Origin: Leishmania donovani
Taxonomy: Eukaryota > Euglenozoa > Kinetoplastea > Trypanosomatida > Trypanosomatidae
NCBI RefSeq assembly: GCF_000227135.1
Contig: NC_018251.1
Location: 44,453-108,452 of the forward strand
DNA: 64,000 nt
Reading direction: 5' to 3'
This document shows, piece after piece, positions 41,001-50,702 of the stretch. The position numbers were made by a program, and so were the translations under genes. The stretch's first letter is position 1; the number at the start of each line of letters is the position of its first letter. The notes under the pieces were generated by a model, which saw nothing but the letters and a program-made list of their open reading frames with translations, was not told the origin of the DNA and did not search any database.

Positions 41001-43409
41001 ACGACCACCGTACGCACAGCTCAGCTAGTCCGCCTGACGGACAGCGTCGATGGGGCGGCCGCAGCGGTGGCGATGGCCAACGTAGACCCCAAAGCGGTTG
41101 CCCGTGTCTTCTGCCAGCTGCTGCGCGTGGCGGCATCGAAAGAGGTGCTGGCGGACGGTGTGTGCCGCACGCTCTTTGGGAGCGTCTTCCCGGCCATGCT
41201 GGCATGCTTTGACGTGGCCGAGGTGGCGGTCGAGGTGGCGGCTATCGTGACGTCGACAGAGGGGCCTATGGCGGCGGCTGGGGTGCCGTACCTACTGCCA
41301 ACGTTGGCGGCCGTGCTGCGCGATGTCGCGCCGGCGGAGGACACGGTGTTCCTGCGCCGTGCCATCCGTCTGGTGAGCGCCGTCTCGAGCACGGCGGTGA
41401 CAGCCCTCTTCCATGCCGAGGGCGCCAAGGGCGTTTCACCGGTTCTAGCAGCGGCCTACACCACCTTCTTCTCAGTGCTGGATGAGGTTGCCGATATGCT
41501 GCGCTTCAACATCGCGGCACAGCTTCCGGCGGAGCAGGAGCGGCTGCTGCTGGAGGCGAGCTGTCAGCTGCCGATGTGGGACTTGACAACGGCGAAGCTC
41601 ACTCTCGTGGTCCTGCGGCACCTCGCCTCTCTGCCCGCGGTGGCCGACAGCACTGTGAAGGGTCTCATAGCGTACGCATCGAAGCAAACACCGCTGTCTG
41701 GGCTGGAGCTGCTGGCCGAGCTGTCGTGCACCCACATTCCTACCCCTGATGTGTACAGCGAGCTCATCCGCGTCATAATTGACGCCCTCTGCCGCTGCCA
41801 CCGTCTGCGCCACTTGCCACCCAACGGCCGCCTGCAGAAAGAGTCGGGTGGCTCGCTGATGGGCAGCGCACCAGCTGCCCTGACAACCCTGCGCCGAGTG
41901 GTCATGGCGGCGGTGCTGGCCAGGCGCGGCGTCGTGCTCCATAGCCGCATGGACAGCGTCCTGCGCAGCACGGTAAACCTCGTCGTGTTCGATGCCGTCT
42001 GCGAGGCAGTGTCGCAGCTGCGGTCGACGAAGGAGGGCGAGGTGGCCCCTCTCGCCAAGCTTATCGCGTTCACGTCACGCTTCATGGGCGACTTGCTCAC
42101 CAGCGACGTCATGACCCTGCGAGGGTCGGAGACGAGCGTGGAAAAGATTGCCTCGGTGCTGTGCTTCGCCTACGCCTGGCTGTTCGCGACGAGCATTGCG
42201 AAGCTGGAGCAGCTCGGTGTATCGACAGTCGCGGGTGTCATTCGCAGCGTGTGCCTCCTGGCGAACCTGACGCTCATGCGCGCCACGGTCCCGCTTGCCG
42301 TGCCGATGCAGTTCATCATGCAGCGTTTCTCGCTGAAGCCGCTGCGCGAGGAATACTCAACAGCGCAGCCGGCGAAGGTGGCACAGTTCCGCCAACAGAA
42401 CTTGGTGCTGACCAAGACGCAAAAGCAGAAGATGCTGCTCTTCCCGTACTTGCTGTCGTGGTGCGTCTACCTCACCAGCGTCCCACCGCCACCAACAGAG
42501 GAGGCGCAGGGCACTGGCAGCAACGTCGCGCGTGACAAGGATTGGCAGCGACAGGTGTACACCCTTCTCGATCTCTTGTTTGCTCTCATGCTGACTCCGA
42601 TGGAGCGGGCCTCGACCAGGCTGGATTCGACGTTCATTGGTGCCTCACTGAACGCCGGTACCGCAGGCGACAGCAGCGCCACCGGGCCACTCGGCTTCGA
42701 GCTGGTTGCACTCACGCGCGTCGACGCGCCGGATCAGATGGCGCAGCTGGCTCGTGGTGCCTTCGCCGTCTTCACGCAGTTACTGCACGGCAACACCTTG
42801 TCGCTGACGAAGAGTTGGCTGGAGACGGTGGAGCGTAAAGGCCGCTCACTCTTCTACAGCTCCGTCGACCAGCACATCACCGGTATCCTCATTCAGGAGA
42901 GCTTCTTGTCGGTGCTGAGGCGCAGCCCTGACGGCAGCAGCAGCTTCAGCGTTGGAGACAGCTGCAGTGTGGAAGTGAACGTGGCTCAGCAGCTCATTGA
43001 CCTGAGCTACGAAATGGAAGACGCGAAGGTCGCCGTGCGCATCACCTTCCCGCCGGCATTCCCTCTGCACCCGCCCGTGGTCGAGCACGAGACGGGTCGT
43101 GAGTGTGGCGTTTCCATGAAGAAGTGGCGCTCGTGGATGCTGAAGATGTCCGTCATCCTCTTCGGTGGCTCAGCGAACGTGTGGGAGTGCATTGACCTCT
43201 TCCACCAGAACCTTGATGCGCACTTCCGCGGTATCGAGCCATGCCCCATCTGCTTCGCCGTCGTGAGCCCCGTGAACCACAAGCTGCCAGACGTGCGCTG
43301 CTCCGTGTGCCACAACTCCGCCTTCCACTCGAACTGCCTGTACACATGGTGGGCCACAGGCTCCAACAACGTCTGCCCGCTGTGTCGCTCGCCATGGATC
43401 GCGGAGTAG
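38025..43409 (+). CDS. LTN1: Listerin E3 ubiquitin ligase (ribosome quality control)
   Basis: 1794 residues, close to human listerin (about 1770). The N-terminus (GLSSFLGGFATGL, then YVVSLKLLTKTSEITKQKALDRL) matches the conserved listerin N-terminal region that contacts the RQC complex. Helical HEAT/ARM-like repeats fill the middle. An RWD-like domain (with ITFPPAFPLHPP) precedes a C-terminal RING-CH: Cys1740 and Cys1743 in CPICF, further ligands in RCSVCHNSAFHSNCLYTWW, and CPLC next to the C-terminus. The family places listerin on 60S subunits carrying stalled nascent chains, where it ubiquitinates the chain for degradation. A Ser/Asp/Thr-rich tract at about 721-779 interrupts the repeats and is probably a disordered loop. 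The start is the first ATG after the predicted acceptor. Confidence 0.93.
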   Translation: MSRGVKSSQSSAARAMMSSMGTPAGLSSFLGGFATGLENRANAERESDYVVSLKLLTKTSEITKQKALDRLLELMKSTSDEVLLRFASATVETIIQHARHPKPTIRASSYQLLQALMSKNKELKKTIVPELKVLSGVWVMGMNDMETAVCQAAAAAFDAAFPAEKKTLMLQQFMDAIMVSLRTAVEEVMASKKPLQDDSLDPNANRIYAALKSMGYMVKQVSAAQTAVLKFVQDPQLLGALLPPREAPKSYLLVKTPLARSAVLALLRDVVSFCPATPKVHQLVSQALFGSILDPNVAMASRTWELLLFWCRSNVSDVVSHMKGGFLDDVVNCFMGCQQGELGEVIFPCLFPLLTSLSKDARCEGILDEFCAALVERLSVMSETPNVSAHDLEVVLTALMECWELHCVRKKTSRASEDSVELLTAISFNVVKLIQTEAKATRYQAVIIATMAKSLLKTANRCEDVFRQCLTVIGAQPGAAFRVLPDSPEPAVQRSFSLFQARLLGRLCASTSTPLPPVPAATTTSPTTRTEGASTAHCKALAADVANKWLLQQVAVSPDEHKWVQLAAFFDETRDTQFFPSDAVADAVLGILCAYVRHTHDEETSAQAHTRESRAALATLVKAGLEWKHRPASQDLMEATSSTQEHTLKEAALRHLMQDPARLCEVLTCAVAQCDVAGVSQCVAVYVERELNLSEEQRRGVLEALCTSVKETLAMVTESAADSDAGSATTGDSASSYSSSKTSLTSSASSSASSSSTSDSGLDSDTADADTSAAGGGDTTNLAPEARERMKKWGQLLRSGGAFAGLLHLDAAYVVGHLLKPLSYISAAVATRVFVEQYISVKAMRIALQRQQYHIEGSGSSGSEGNDDLVAYAMERKVHWSSIADCNAVTAEVEELLDSYSVRPEDRDAVAMDLLHSVFSNDDDLPLSFFAVYRLPQLAPYASTACLQSFATSESVWQQAAVEVQAAALASNESALSLYDGYLSLDLLRPTFTTTVRTAQLVRLTDSVDGAAAAVAMANVDPKAVARVFCQLLRVAASKEVLADGVCRTLFGSVFPAMLACFDVAEVAVEVAAIVTSTEGPMAAAGVPYLLPTLAAVLRDVAPAEDTVFLRRAIRLVSAVSSTAVTALFHAEGAKGVSPVLAAAYTTFFSVLDEVADMLRFNIAAQLPAEQERLLLEASCQLPMWDLTTAKLTLVVLRHLASLPAVADSTVKGLIAYASKQTPLSGLELLAELSCTHIPTPDVYSELIRVIIDALCRCHRLRHLPPNGRLQKESGGSLMGSAPAALTTLRRVVMAAVLARRGVVLHSRMDSVLRSTVNLVVFDAVCEAVSQLRSTKEGEVAPLAKLIAFTSRFMGDLLTSDVMTLRGSETSVEKIASVLCFAYAWLFATSIAKLEQLGVSTVAGVIRSVCLLANLTLMRATVPLAVPMQFIMQRFSLKPLREEYSTAQPAKVAQFRQQNLVLTKTQKQKMLLFPYLLSWCVYLTSVPPPPTEEAQGTGSNVARDKDWQRQVYTLLDLLFALMLTPMERASTRLDSTFIGASLNAGTAGDSSATGPLGFELVALTRVDAPDQMAQLARGAFAVFTQLLHGNTLSLTKSWLETVERKGRSLFYSSVDQHITGILIQESFLSVLRRSPDGSSSFSVGDSCSVEVNVAQQLIDLSYEMEDAKVAVRITFPPAFPLHPPVVEHETGRECGVSMKKWRSWMLKMSVILFGGSANVWECIDLFHQNLDAHFRGIEPCPICFAVVSPVNHKLPDVRCSVCHNSAFHSNCLYTWWATGSNNVCPLCRSPWIAE

Positions 43410-44398
43410 GCTACCATTCTCCCCCCGTCCGAAGCGGACGGCGAGGGGGGACCGCAAGAGACAGAAAAGTCCATGTTGTGCCTGTGATTGTGCACATAAA
43501 CGAGGCCGAAAACACTGATGAAGTGCGGGACGGCATCTGCGTGCCTGTCGTGGTCAACACGCAGCCGCACGTAGTGCTCTACCTCCGCGCACGTCCTGGG
43601 ATCACTAGTTCAACCCCCCCCCCCTCGCACACACACCCCATCCTCTGCGCGCCGCAGTGCTGCGGCTAGAGCGGAAGCTCACCCCGCGCTGCCCTTCTTT
43701 TCGTAAACCAGTATGACGCTAACCAAACATGTAGCGATGAAGCCCTTGACGCGGTGCGCTGCGCTATATTCCCCGGTGCTTCGAGCTCTTCAGATTCATG
43801 GGAGGGTGCGTCGGGCGAGGCGGGCCGGGTGCAACGAAGACCCGTATGGCATTACACAGCATGAGCGAGTGGGCCTGGGCGCTACCCACAGCAGCATCAG
43901 TGCATCCATCCCCCTCCGATATCGATGACCTCTCCCTCGTCGACTGCCTTCGCGCGCGTCAGCAGAAGCAGCTGTGTGTAGAGATTGGTGATGAGAGAGC
44001 AACACGCTTTTTGTTGGCCAGTGTCTCTATGCAGGCTTGCACCTGTGCGCGCCTTCTTACGTCACAGAGCGGGTTCAGCCGCGAGTGGGTTTACATGCTT
44101 CCTTCTCGCAGCTCTTCCTCCGACGCGTCACCCATTGTGTCTCTCGTCCGCCTCCGCTCTCTTCCTCTCTGTCCGGCGGCGCCATCCATTCGGCTGGCTC
44201 GCAGCTGTGCACCTTTCCTTGTTGTTCACTGCTTTGTTTTTTTTTTTTTCGTGTGTGCGTGTGTTTGTGTGCAGCAAACAAACACAGAGACACACGCGCA
44301 GATCCCACAACCGCACCATCGCATCCGTGTGCGCTGCGCGCTGGCCGTTTCACCATCTCCCCTCACACCATCATCATCCTCATACCCCTCATTAGCCG
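43410..44398. other. Intergenic spacer, 1.0 kb
   Basis: Untranslated sequence with no supported gene. A long T run (44235-44250) and a GT-rich stretch form the acceptor region of the next gene. A longer frame starting at 43798 crosses this acceptor and was not accepted. Confidence 0.65.
44226..44274 (+). promoter_or_regulatory. Predicted trans-splice acceptor for the gene at 44399
   Basis: T run and GT-rich tract ending GTGTGCAG with AG at 44273-44274. No ATG between it and 44399. Confidence 0.5.
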
Positions 44399-45358
44399 AT
44401 GAAGCCGTACGTGTGGCCAACCTCAGACGAGGCGCCGCCACCCTCTGGGCGCCGTACTTTTCCGTGCCAGTTCAAAGTGAATCACGGTACGCTCAACCTC
44501 TTCTCCCCCGCCGCGCCAGAGCCACAGCAGTGCAGCACCAGGGCTGTGGCAGGGCCGTTCTCCATCACAGGGCAGCGAGGTATTCTGCACCAGCGCAACC
44601 ACAACAGGGAGTCTACGGCAACCCGCGAGTTCCCCGTGAATGGGCTGCGACGCGTATCGGCACCGCAGCGAAGCGAGACGCCGCACGGCATACGCCATAT
44701 ACGCGGCGCGGCGGGGGCCCAGCAGCATGTGCAGGTTGTCAACATCACGGACGCCTACAAGGACCCGATGCAGATGGGCCCAAGGCGCACCGGCGTCAAG
44801 TGCTTGCCGCAGAAGAGCGAATCTAACGACGTCAGCGCGGCGTTGGCCTTTGCGGGGTCGCGCCAGCAGCTTAGTGCACGTGTCCTCGCCGCACCGGTAG
44901 GGAAGCCGTCGCGGCCCTCCCTGTACACGATTGATTACTCAGACCAGGAACGCTTCGCGCAGGCGGTGCGCGATCACGCGCAGAAACGCGCACGTGGCGT
45001 GGCGGAGTTTTACGTGCAGCTCGTGCGCGACACCGTCGGTGGTGTGACAAGTAGCACGCCTAAGCCGGCCATTGTGCCGTGGTCTCTCGACCAGGAGCCG
45101 ACGCGGCGGGTGCTGACGCTGGAGCGGTGCCGAGATCAACTCGTGGCGCTAACCTCAATGCCCATCTCGCTGAGCGACCTCGCTCAACTTCTGTGGGGCT
45201 CCAGCGATGGCGAGGCGGCGAACTCGGATGGCCTCACGAGCGATTTTGACAAGGATGCGTCGCTCCCGCTGAGCTGCCGCCCCGTGCCCTTTCGCGACTT
45301 CGCAGCCGCCTTTGGCCAAAACTCCAGCGACGTGAGACTCGCCCGCATGAAGGTGTGA
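44399..45358 (+). CDS. Protein of unknown function
   Basis: 319 residues, not recognised. The N-terminal 150 residues are rich in Pro, Gly, Arg, Gln and Ser and look disordered. The region from about 175 to 300 has a folded, partly helical look, with YTIDYSDQERFAQAVRDHAQ and LERCRDQLVALTSMPISLSD segments. No signal peptide, membrane segment or catalytic motif was seen. Third positions are mostly G or C as in neighbouring genes, which supports its being real. The start is the first ATG after the acceptor at 44274; the frame has no earlier ATG. Confidence 0.78.
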   Translation: MKPYVWPTSDEAPPPSGRRTFPCQFKVNHGTLNLFSPAAPEPQQCSTRAVAGPFSITGQRGILHQRNHNRESTATREFPVNGLRRVSAPQRSETPHGIRHIRGAAGAQQHVQVVNITDAYKDPMQMGPRRTGVKCLPQKSESNDVSAALAFAGSRQQLSARVLAAPVGKPSRPSLYTIDYSDQERFAQAVRDHAQKRARGVAEFYVQLVRDTVGGVTSSTPKPAIVPWSLDQEPTRRVLTLERCRDQLVALTSMPISLSDLAQLLWGSSDGEAANSDGLTSDFDKDASLPLSCRPVPFRDFAAAFGQNSSDVRLARMKV

Positions 45359-45959
45359 TGGCAGCGCTTCACAGTCAGTTGGGGCGGCAGTGGTTTACGT
45401 GCTGAGGGTGTCGGCGCGTGGGCAACTACCAGCGTGGAAGGGTTCCTACAAAAGACAACGAGTCCCTGTCCCGCACACATGGACACGCAGACACAGACGC
45501 ATAGACGCAGACAGGTGCAGGCAGCAGTGGCGATGCTGCGTCTCTCTCGATCATAGACTCCATAGATGCCCTGCCGCTGCCTCTGCCTCTGCCTCTGCCA
45601 GTCCTCCGCATTGAAAGCGGCAGTCGAGGGCGTCTGTGTGTTTGGCGACGTGGTGATCTCTGTAGGAACTGAGCAGGAGATGGGGAGTCCAATAATCGGG
45701 ACGTCACTGTTCTTCCAGCCCCCACCACAACTGTGCTCAGATTAGCCCACTCTTCGCTCTCCGACGTTCGCGAGTCGTTGCTGCTCTTGTCCTCTTCTGA
45801 GTCGCTTACTGCGTTGCCTACATTGGGGGGGGGGAGGCAATTTGCCCACGCCAGAGATGCTTGCCTGTGTGCACTCACTCGCGCGCGCGCTCGCCCTCTT
45901 TGCGAATCTCTCTGAAAAGGCCAGCGGGTAGCATCAGTGCCGGTCTGCGCTATAGACCG

Positions 45960-46860
45960 GCGTATGACTGAGCCGCACATCAGAGGATAATAGACGTGAG
46001 GCCCCTCATCTCAGACATCATGAGCGTCGCTCGACACGTTTGAGGGGTGCACGTGGAGTGGCCGTGATCCTCTCTTTGCGGATTTGCCAACTCTCCTACT
46101 GAACTGATGACAAGAGGGACACATCTCAGTGCGTGGCATTCTCGGAGTCCAGCACACACCACTTTGTGGGGAGGGGGGACGCCTAGCGGCTCCTCAACCT
46201 CTGTCTCTGCCAATGCCGAGCCACCTCTGGTCGTGAAAAGGTCCAGCGCCTACGGGGCAGGGGGAGGTGAGTGCGATGCTGTATCGCTGCTGATGCGCGC
46301 GGTCAGGTCCTGTAGAGGGGGGAGGGGGCGGTGCTGCGTCGGAGCGTCCTGCTACAGCGCACACGCTGGTGCCATCTGTGTGTTGGGCAGTGTGTGTGCG
46401 TGACTCGAGTGTATCTCGCCTGGACCTCACCGCCCATTGGTGGGGAGGCCGAGTGTCATCCCGAGGAACATAGCAGGCGGCCGCCTGCGGACCGGGTATG
46501 GGGGTGGGCAGGCCTTGAGGCAGGGGCCGAGCGGCGTTTGGCCTCGTGCTGTACGGCAGGGCGGCGATAGCACACGTCGAAGCGGAGAAAAGGTAAATTC
46601 TGTTCGGCTCTCTTCTTGCCCACAAGGCGCCTCTCTGTCTCTATCTGGCCCCCCTCCCCGCTTGCACACCTACTAGACGTGCACCGTCCTCTGTGCCTCT
46701 TAACAGGTGTGCCTCCGCATCATCTTTAGCTCAAAAACTCCAGGAGAGCGAGCGCACGTACTCGCTGTCCTCTTTTTTTTTATCGCTGACTGCCTGGCAA
46801 GTCAGTGCGGCATCCGGCAACCTCGTCATGATCACCATCTTGGCCTGTGACCACTGTCGC
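45960..46860. mobile_element. Possible degenerate SIDER-type retroposon
   Basis: This block differs from the flanking C/T-rich spacer: mixed, G-rich on the + strand, with two GTGGGGAGG elements about 270 bases apart (near 46166-46174 and 46440-46447) and a perfect 16-base palindrome at 46473-46488. Short Interspersed Degenerated Retroposons are common in Leishmania 3' UTRs, and the stretch around 46510-46575 reminds me of them. No poly(A) end or target duplication was established, the ends are approximate and the orientation is unknown, so the call is weak. Confidence 0.3.
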
Positions 46861-47936
46861 TAGTGGCACCGGGTATGGCGTCGAACATGCACACACACAC
46901 ACACGTGCACACCAGCATTTGGACGTGGGGGCGAAGATCGACTCTAGCTCGTTGTGGAAGCTCCTTCCCCTATCGTAGCTGTACCGGCAATTTCATGCAG
47001 AGCCGTTCACCCTCTCTGATAGTGGCATATCCCCAGCGGTACTGGCCTTGTGCTTGTTGGTCTGGATTGATTCGCATACACCCACACGCCCCCCCCCATC
47101 CCCTCCCTTGCACACAACTGTGCGCCTTCGAAGCAGATGCGTTTCCTGTAGCATTTGGTTCGATGCAGACCATGCTTTCCGGGTGTCTGTGTGTGCGTGT
47201 ATCTGCACTCACTGGCGATGTTTCTGGCTTGCACTCTCATCTATCGCCATATCGTTGTCGCTGTGGTCGTTAGCCTCAGCCTTGCACGCCGCGACGAACA
47301 GCCAGCTCTGTCGTTCCCATCGCTGATGGATACATCTCATCCAGGCCATCCGCCTGTCTCGCGTGTGTGTGCTTTCAGGGTCGTTTTTCGCCTCTCGTAT
47401 CCCGCGTATTGCCCCTATCCTGCCCTTCCACACACAGCCACGTGCGTGCACGGAATTCGCCGCTCGTTGCCGTTTGCTCTTCTCGCACGTGGACTCACAC
47501 CCTACTCTTCTCCTTCAGCTTGCTTCTCTACGGACCCTTCAACCTTGTTGCCGTGCCCGAGCTCGAAACTTGGACAGCATCCGCACGCCCCCCACCCACC
47601 ACCGCTCTTTCACGCTCGCCTTTCTCTGCCAGTGTATGCGGATCATGCCTCTCTCCATCTCGGTATGTGTGTCTAATCGGGTTCTACCTGCTGCTTTCGA
47701 AGCTGCCGCCTGATTTTTTTTAATTCTGCATGCTGTCATAACTATATCCTCCCTTGCCCTTTGACAGCCTCTACGCCCCTTGGCGCCCCCCCTCCCCCCG
47801 CATCTCCCTCTCTGTCTTTCTCTCGTCCCCCTCCTTATTTCTGTGTGTGTGTGCTTAAGTGGTTTCTTCTTTACTTCGCTCGGCCTCATCGTTGTGTGTC
47901 AGTCCTTCTTCTCTGCCACGTGCTGCCGTTATGAAG

Positions 47937-47962
47937 CACACACACACACACACACACACACA
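47937..47962 (+). repeat. (CA)13 microsatellite
   Basis: Uninterrupted CA run in the spacer upstream of fumarate hydratase. Confidence 0.96.
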
Positions 47963-48961
47963 CGCAGAGCACTTGTGTCGGTATGCGCCATGCGCCGACT
48001 TGTGATGTTTACCTCCTTTTGTTTTTGTTTTCCCGTGTCCGTGAACGGTCGCCGCAGGCCTGCCACACCCTTGCCCCACGAACCCCCCTCCACATCCTCA
48101 GACGTCTTGCAAGGCTGCTGCCAGCCTCACGCGTGCGCCTTGTGCGTGTTTGCCGGGGCGGCTTCGGATCATCTTCTCCCCTCCATCGCTGCCGTTTCGG
48201 TGCCTTTTCAGCTCTCCCCATGTTACACGTTTTGGCCTGTTTCTTATTCCTTTGGTGTGATCGATGATGCCGCTTCGTGCTGCGGGGAGGGGGGCGGTGG
48301 CGGCGCTTGTTATGGACCCTCTCCTCCTGCACCTCCCTGGGGCTTCGTCGTGGCCGCGGCAAATAGTGCCATCGATGAAAATCGTGCAACGGTCGGTGCG
48401 ATCATGCCAAAGTTGCCGTCCCCTGTGCGCACGATATGCACACTAAGAACGCGGAATCGGACTCGAGAGAGGAGAGGGACGGGGTGTGAGAGCGACGGTG
48501 CTTGCATAGGTCGTGGAAGTGCCCCTCCCTCTTCACGTAGACACACACGCGCGCGCGACCGCCAGCACTACAGATGCAAAGGCGAATCAAATAGAAAGGC
48601 GCGCTCTACTCCGGAGGTGCACAAAACACCCCTGCGCGACGGTGCGGCACTGCTCGCCGTGCGCCCCTCACGAGGGCTTTCGGCGGTGCCGATCGCTCAC
48701 CCCCTCCCTGCCTCTCTCGCTCTCTCGCTGTGCGTATGCGAGACATTCTTCATGCTCGCATAGGTCGCATTACCTATCCGACACCCACCTCCCATCACTT
48801 CTCCCTCGCATCACCGAGCCTCTCTTCCCCCCCCCTCGCCCTCCCCCTTCAACGCCCGTCTTCTCACGGTGTCGACTCCGTTGCTACCAGCGATAGAAGA
48901 GCATCGACTCGCTTTCTACTTCTCTTTCCGTCGAGGCCTCCACCCGTGTACAGCCACCACC

Positions 48962-49018
48962 ACCCTTCCCCCTCCCCGTCCACCATCTCCCTCGCCCCAT
49001 ACACGCACGCTTGTACAG
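48962..49018 (+). promoter_or_regulatory. Predicted trans-splice acceptor for fumarate hydratase
   Basis: Strong C/T tract (48962-48999), then TTGTACAG with AG at 49017-49018, then a 34-base A-rich leader without ATG before the start at 49053. Confidence 0.6.
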
Positions 49019-49052
49019 ATCTAACAAAAAAAAAGCACATCGGATAAGTGCC

Positions 49053-50702
49053 ATGCTCCGCCGCGTTGCCCCGCTGCTGGCGGAGTTTAACTTCGTGCCC
49101 CTAGTATCGAAGGTGTCGCACAAGGAAACCAAGTACCGTCTCTTGACCAAGGACTATGTCTCTGTGGTGCAGCCCGGCGCTGGGCTGCCGGAGATGCTGC
49201 GAGTGGATCCTGCAGCACTTACGCTGCTGTCCTCCACGGCCTTCGATGATGTAGAGCATCTGCTACGCTCTTCGCACCTCATGTGCCTGCGCAAGATCTT
49301 CGACGATCCCGAGGCCAGCGACAACGACAGGTTTGTAGCGCTGCAGCTGCTGAAGAACGCGAACATCTCCTCGGCCCGCTTGCTGCCCGGCTGCCAGGAT
49401 ACCGGCACGGCCATCATCGCGGGCTACCGCGGCGATCAGGTGTTTGTGCCCGGCAACGACGAAGAGGCCCTCAGCCGCGGCGTGTACGACATCTTCCAGA
49501 AGCGCAACTTCCGCTACAGCCAGAACGTACCGCTCAGCATGTACGATGAGAAGAACACCGGCACGAACCTGCCAGCGCAGATTGACCTCTACGCCAGCAA
49601 GGGGATGGAGTACAGCTTCATGTTCGTCGCGAAGGGCGGCGGCTCGGCAAACAAGTCCTTCCTGCTGCAGGAGAGCAAGTCCGTGCTCAACCCCAAGTCG
49701 CTTCGCAAGTTCCTCAAGGAGAAGCTAGCCATGTTCGGCACCTCGGCCTGCCCGCCGTACCACGTCGCCGTCGTCATTGGTGGTACGAGCGCTGAGATGA
49801 CCATGAAGGTGTTGAAGTACGCCTCCTGCCACTACTACGACGACCTGATCACAAAGCCAGATATGAAGACGGGCTACACATTCCGCGACCTTGAGCTAGA
49901 GAAGGAGGTGCTGGAGATATGCCAGAACATCGGGATGGGTGCTCAGTTTGGCGGCAAGTACTACGCCCATGACGTGCGCGTGATCCGCATGCCTCGCCAC
50001 GGGGCCTCCTGTCCCATCGGCATCGGTGTTTCGTGCAGCGCGGATCGCCAGGCGCTTGGCAAGATCAACAAGGATGGCGTGTGGCTGGAGGAGCTGGAGA
50101 TGGAGCCGTCCCAGTACCTGCCGGATGTGAAGGAGGATCAACTGCTCAAGACGCCAGCGGTCATGGTGAACCTGAACCGGCCCATGCCAGAGGTTCTTCA
50201 GGAGCTCTCCAAGCACCCCGTCAGGACCCGCCTCAGCCTCACGGGCACCATTATCGTGGCGCGCGACAGTGCCCACGCCCGGATGCGCGAGATGCTAGAG
50301 GCTGGTAAGCCGCTGCCGCAGTACATGAAGGAGCACCCCGTGTACTACGCCGGCCCGGCGAAGCAGCCCGACGGTCTTCCGTCCGGCTCCTTTGGCCCGA
50401 CGACGGCTGGCCGCATGGACCCGTTTGTCGACCTCTTCCAGTCTCACGGCGGCTCCATGGTGATGCTCGCCAAAGGCAACCGCAGCAAGCAGGTGACGAA
50501 AGCGTGCCACAAGTACGGCGGCTTCTACCTGGGCAGCATTGGCGGCCCAGCGGCCGTGCTGGCGCAGGATGCTATCAAGAAGGTGGAGTGCCTTGACATG
50601 AAGGACCTTGGCATGGAGGCGGTGTGGAAGATCGAAGTGGAGAACTTCCCGGCCTTCATCGTTGTGGATGACAAGGGCAACGACTTCTTCGAACAGCTCT
50701 AG
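49053..50702 (+). CDS. Class I fumarate hydratase, probably the mitochondrial isoform
   Basis: 549 residues, full length for the family. It catalyses the reversible hydration of fumarate to malate using a [4Fe-4S] cluster. Cluster cysteine candidates are Cys114 in LPGCQDTG, Cys233 in TSACPPYH, and Cys320 or Cys328 in GASCPIGIGVSC. Substrate-site blocks KGGGSANKS, HGASCP and GPTTAGRMD are intact. The N-terminus (MLRRVAPLL) is short, basic and hydrophobic, fitting a mitochondrial presequence. Leishmania has two class I fumarases, mitochondrial and cytosolic, and the length and leader fit the mitochondrial one (FH-1 in L. major, as I recall). In the parasite it works in the TCA cycle and succinic fermentation. 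The start follows a strong acceptor. Confidence 0.96.
   Translation: MLRRVAPLLAEFNFVPLVSKVSHKETKYRLLTKDYVSVVQPGAGLPEMLRVDPAALTLLSSTAFDDVEHLLRSSHLMCLRKIFDDPEASDNDRFVALQLLKNANISSARLLPGCQDTGTAIIAGYRGDQVFVPGNDEEALSRGVYDIFQKRNFRYSQNVPLSMYDEKNTGTNLPAQIDLYASKGMEYSFMFVAKGGGSANKSFLLQESKSVLNPKSLRKFLKEKLAMFGTSACPPYHVAVVIGGTSAEMTMKVLKYASCHYYDDLITKPDMKTGYTFRDLELEKEVLEICQNIGMGAQFGGKYYAHDVRVIRMPRHGASCPIGIGVSCSADRQALGKINKDGVWLEELEMEPSQYLPDVKEDQLLKTPAVMVNLNRPMPEVLQELSKHPVRTRLSLTGTIIVARDSAHARMREMLEAGKPLPQYMKEHPVYYAGPAKQPDGLPSGSFGPTTAGRMDPFVDLFQSHGGSMVMLAKGNRSKQVTKACHKYGGFYLGSIGGPAAVLAQDAIKKVECLDMKDLGMEAVWKIEVENFPAFIVVDDKGNDFFEQL

Larger units (their letters stand above)
45359..49052. other. Long intergenic spacer, 3.7 kb
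   Basis: No convincing gene. It starts with short tandem motifs (CTGCCT-type units near 45577-45599), then holds a 0.9 kb block that is less pyrimidine-biased than its surroundings (about 45960-46860), then C/T tracts, a (CA)13 run and the acceptor for fumarate hydratase. Frames of up to 327 codons cross repeats and were not accepted. Confidence 0.65.

Noticed and set aside
43798..44826. 342-codon frame overlapping the start of the gene at 44399
   Set aside because: It spans the long T run and the predicted acceptor at 44274 and competes with the better-supported frame that starts at 44399.
47780..48763. 327-codon open frame upstream of fumarate hydratase
   Set aside because: It runs through the (CA)13 microsatellite and C/T tracts, with translated His-Thr repeats and no recognisable domain.
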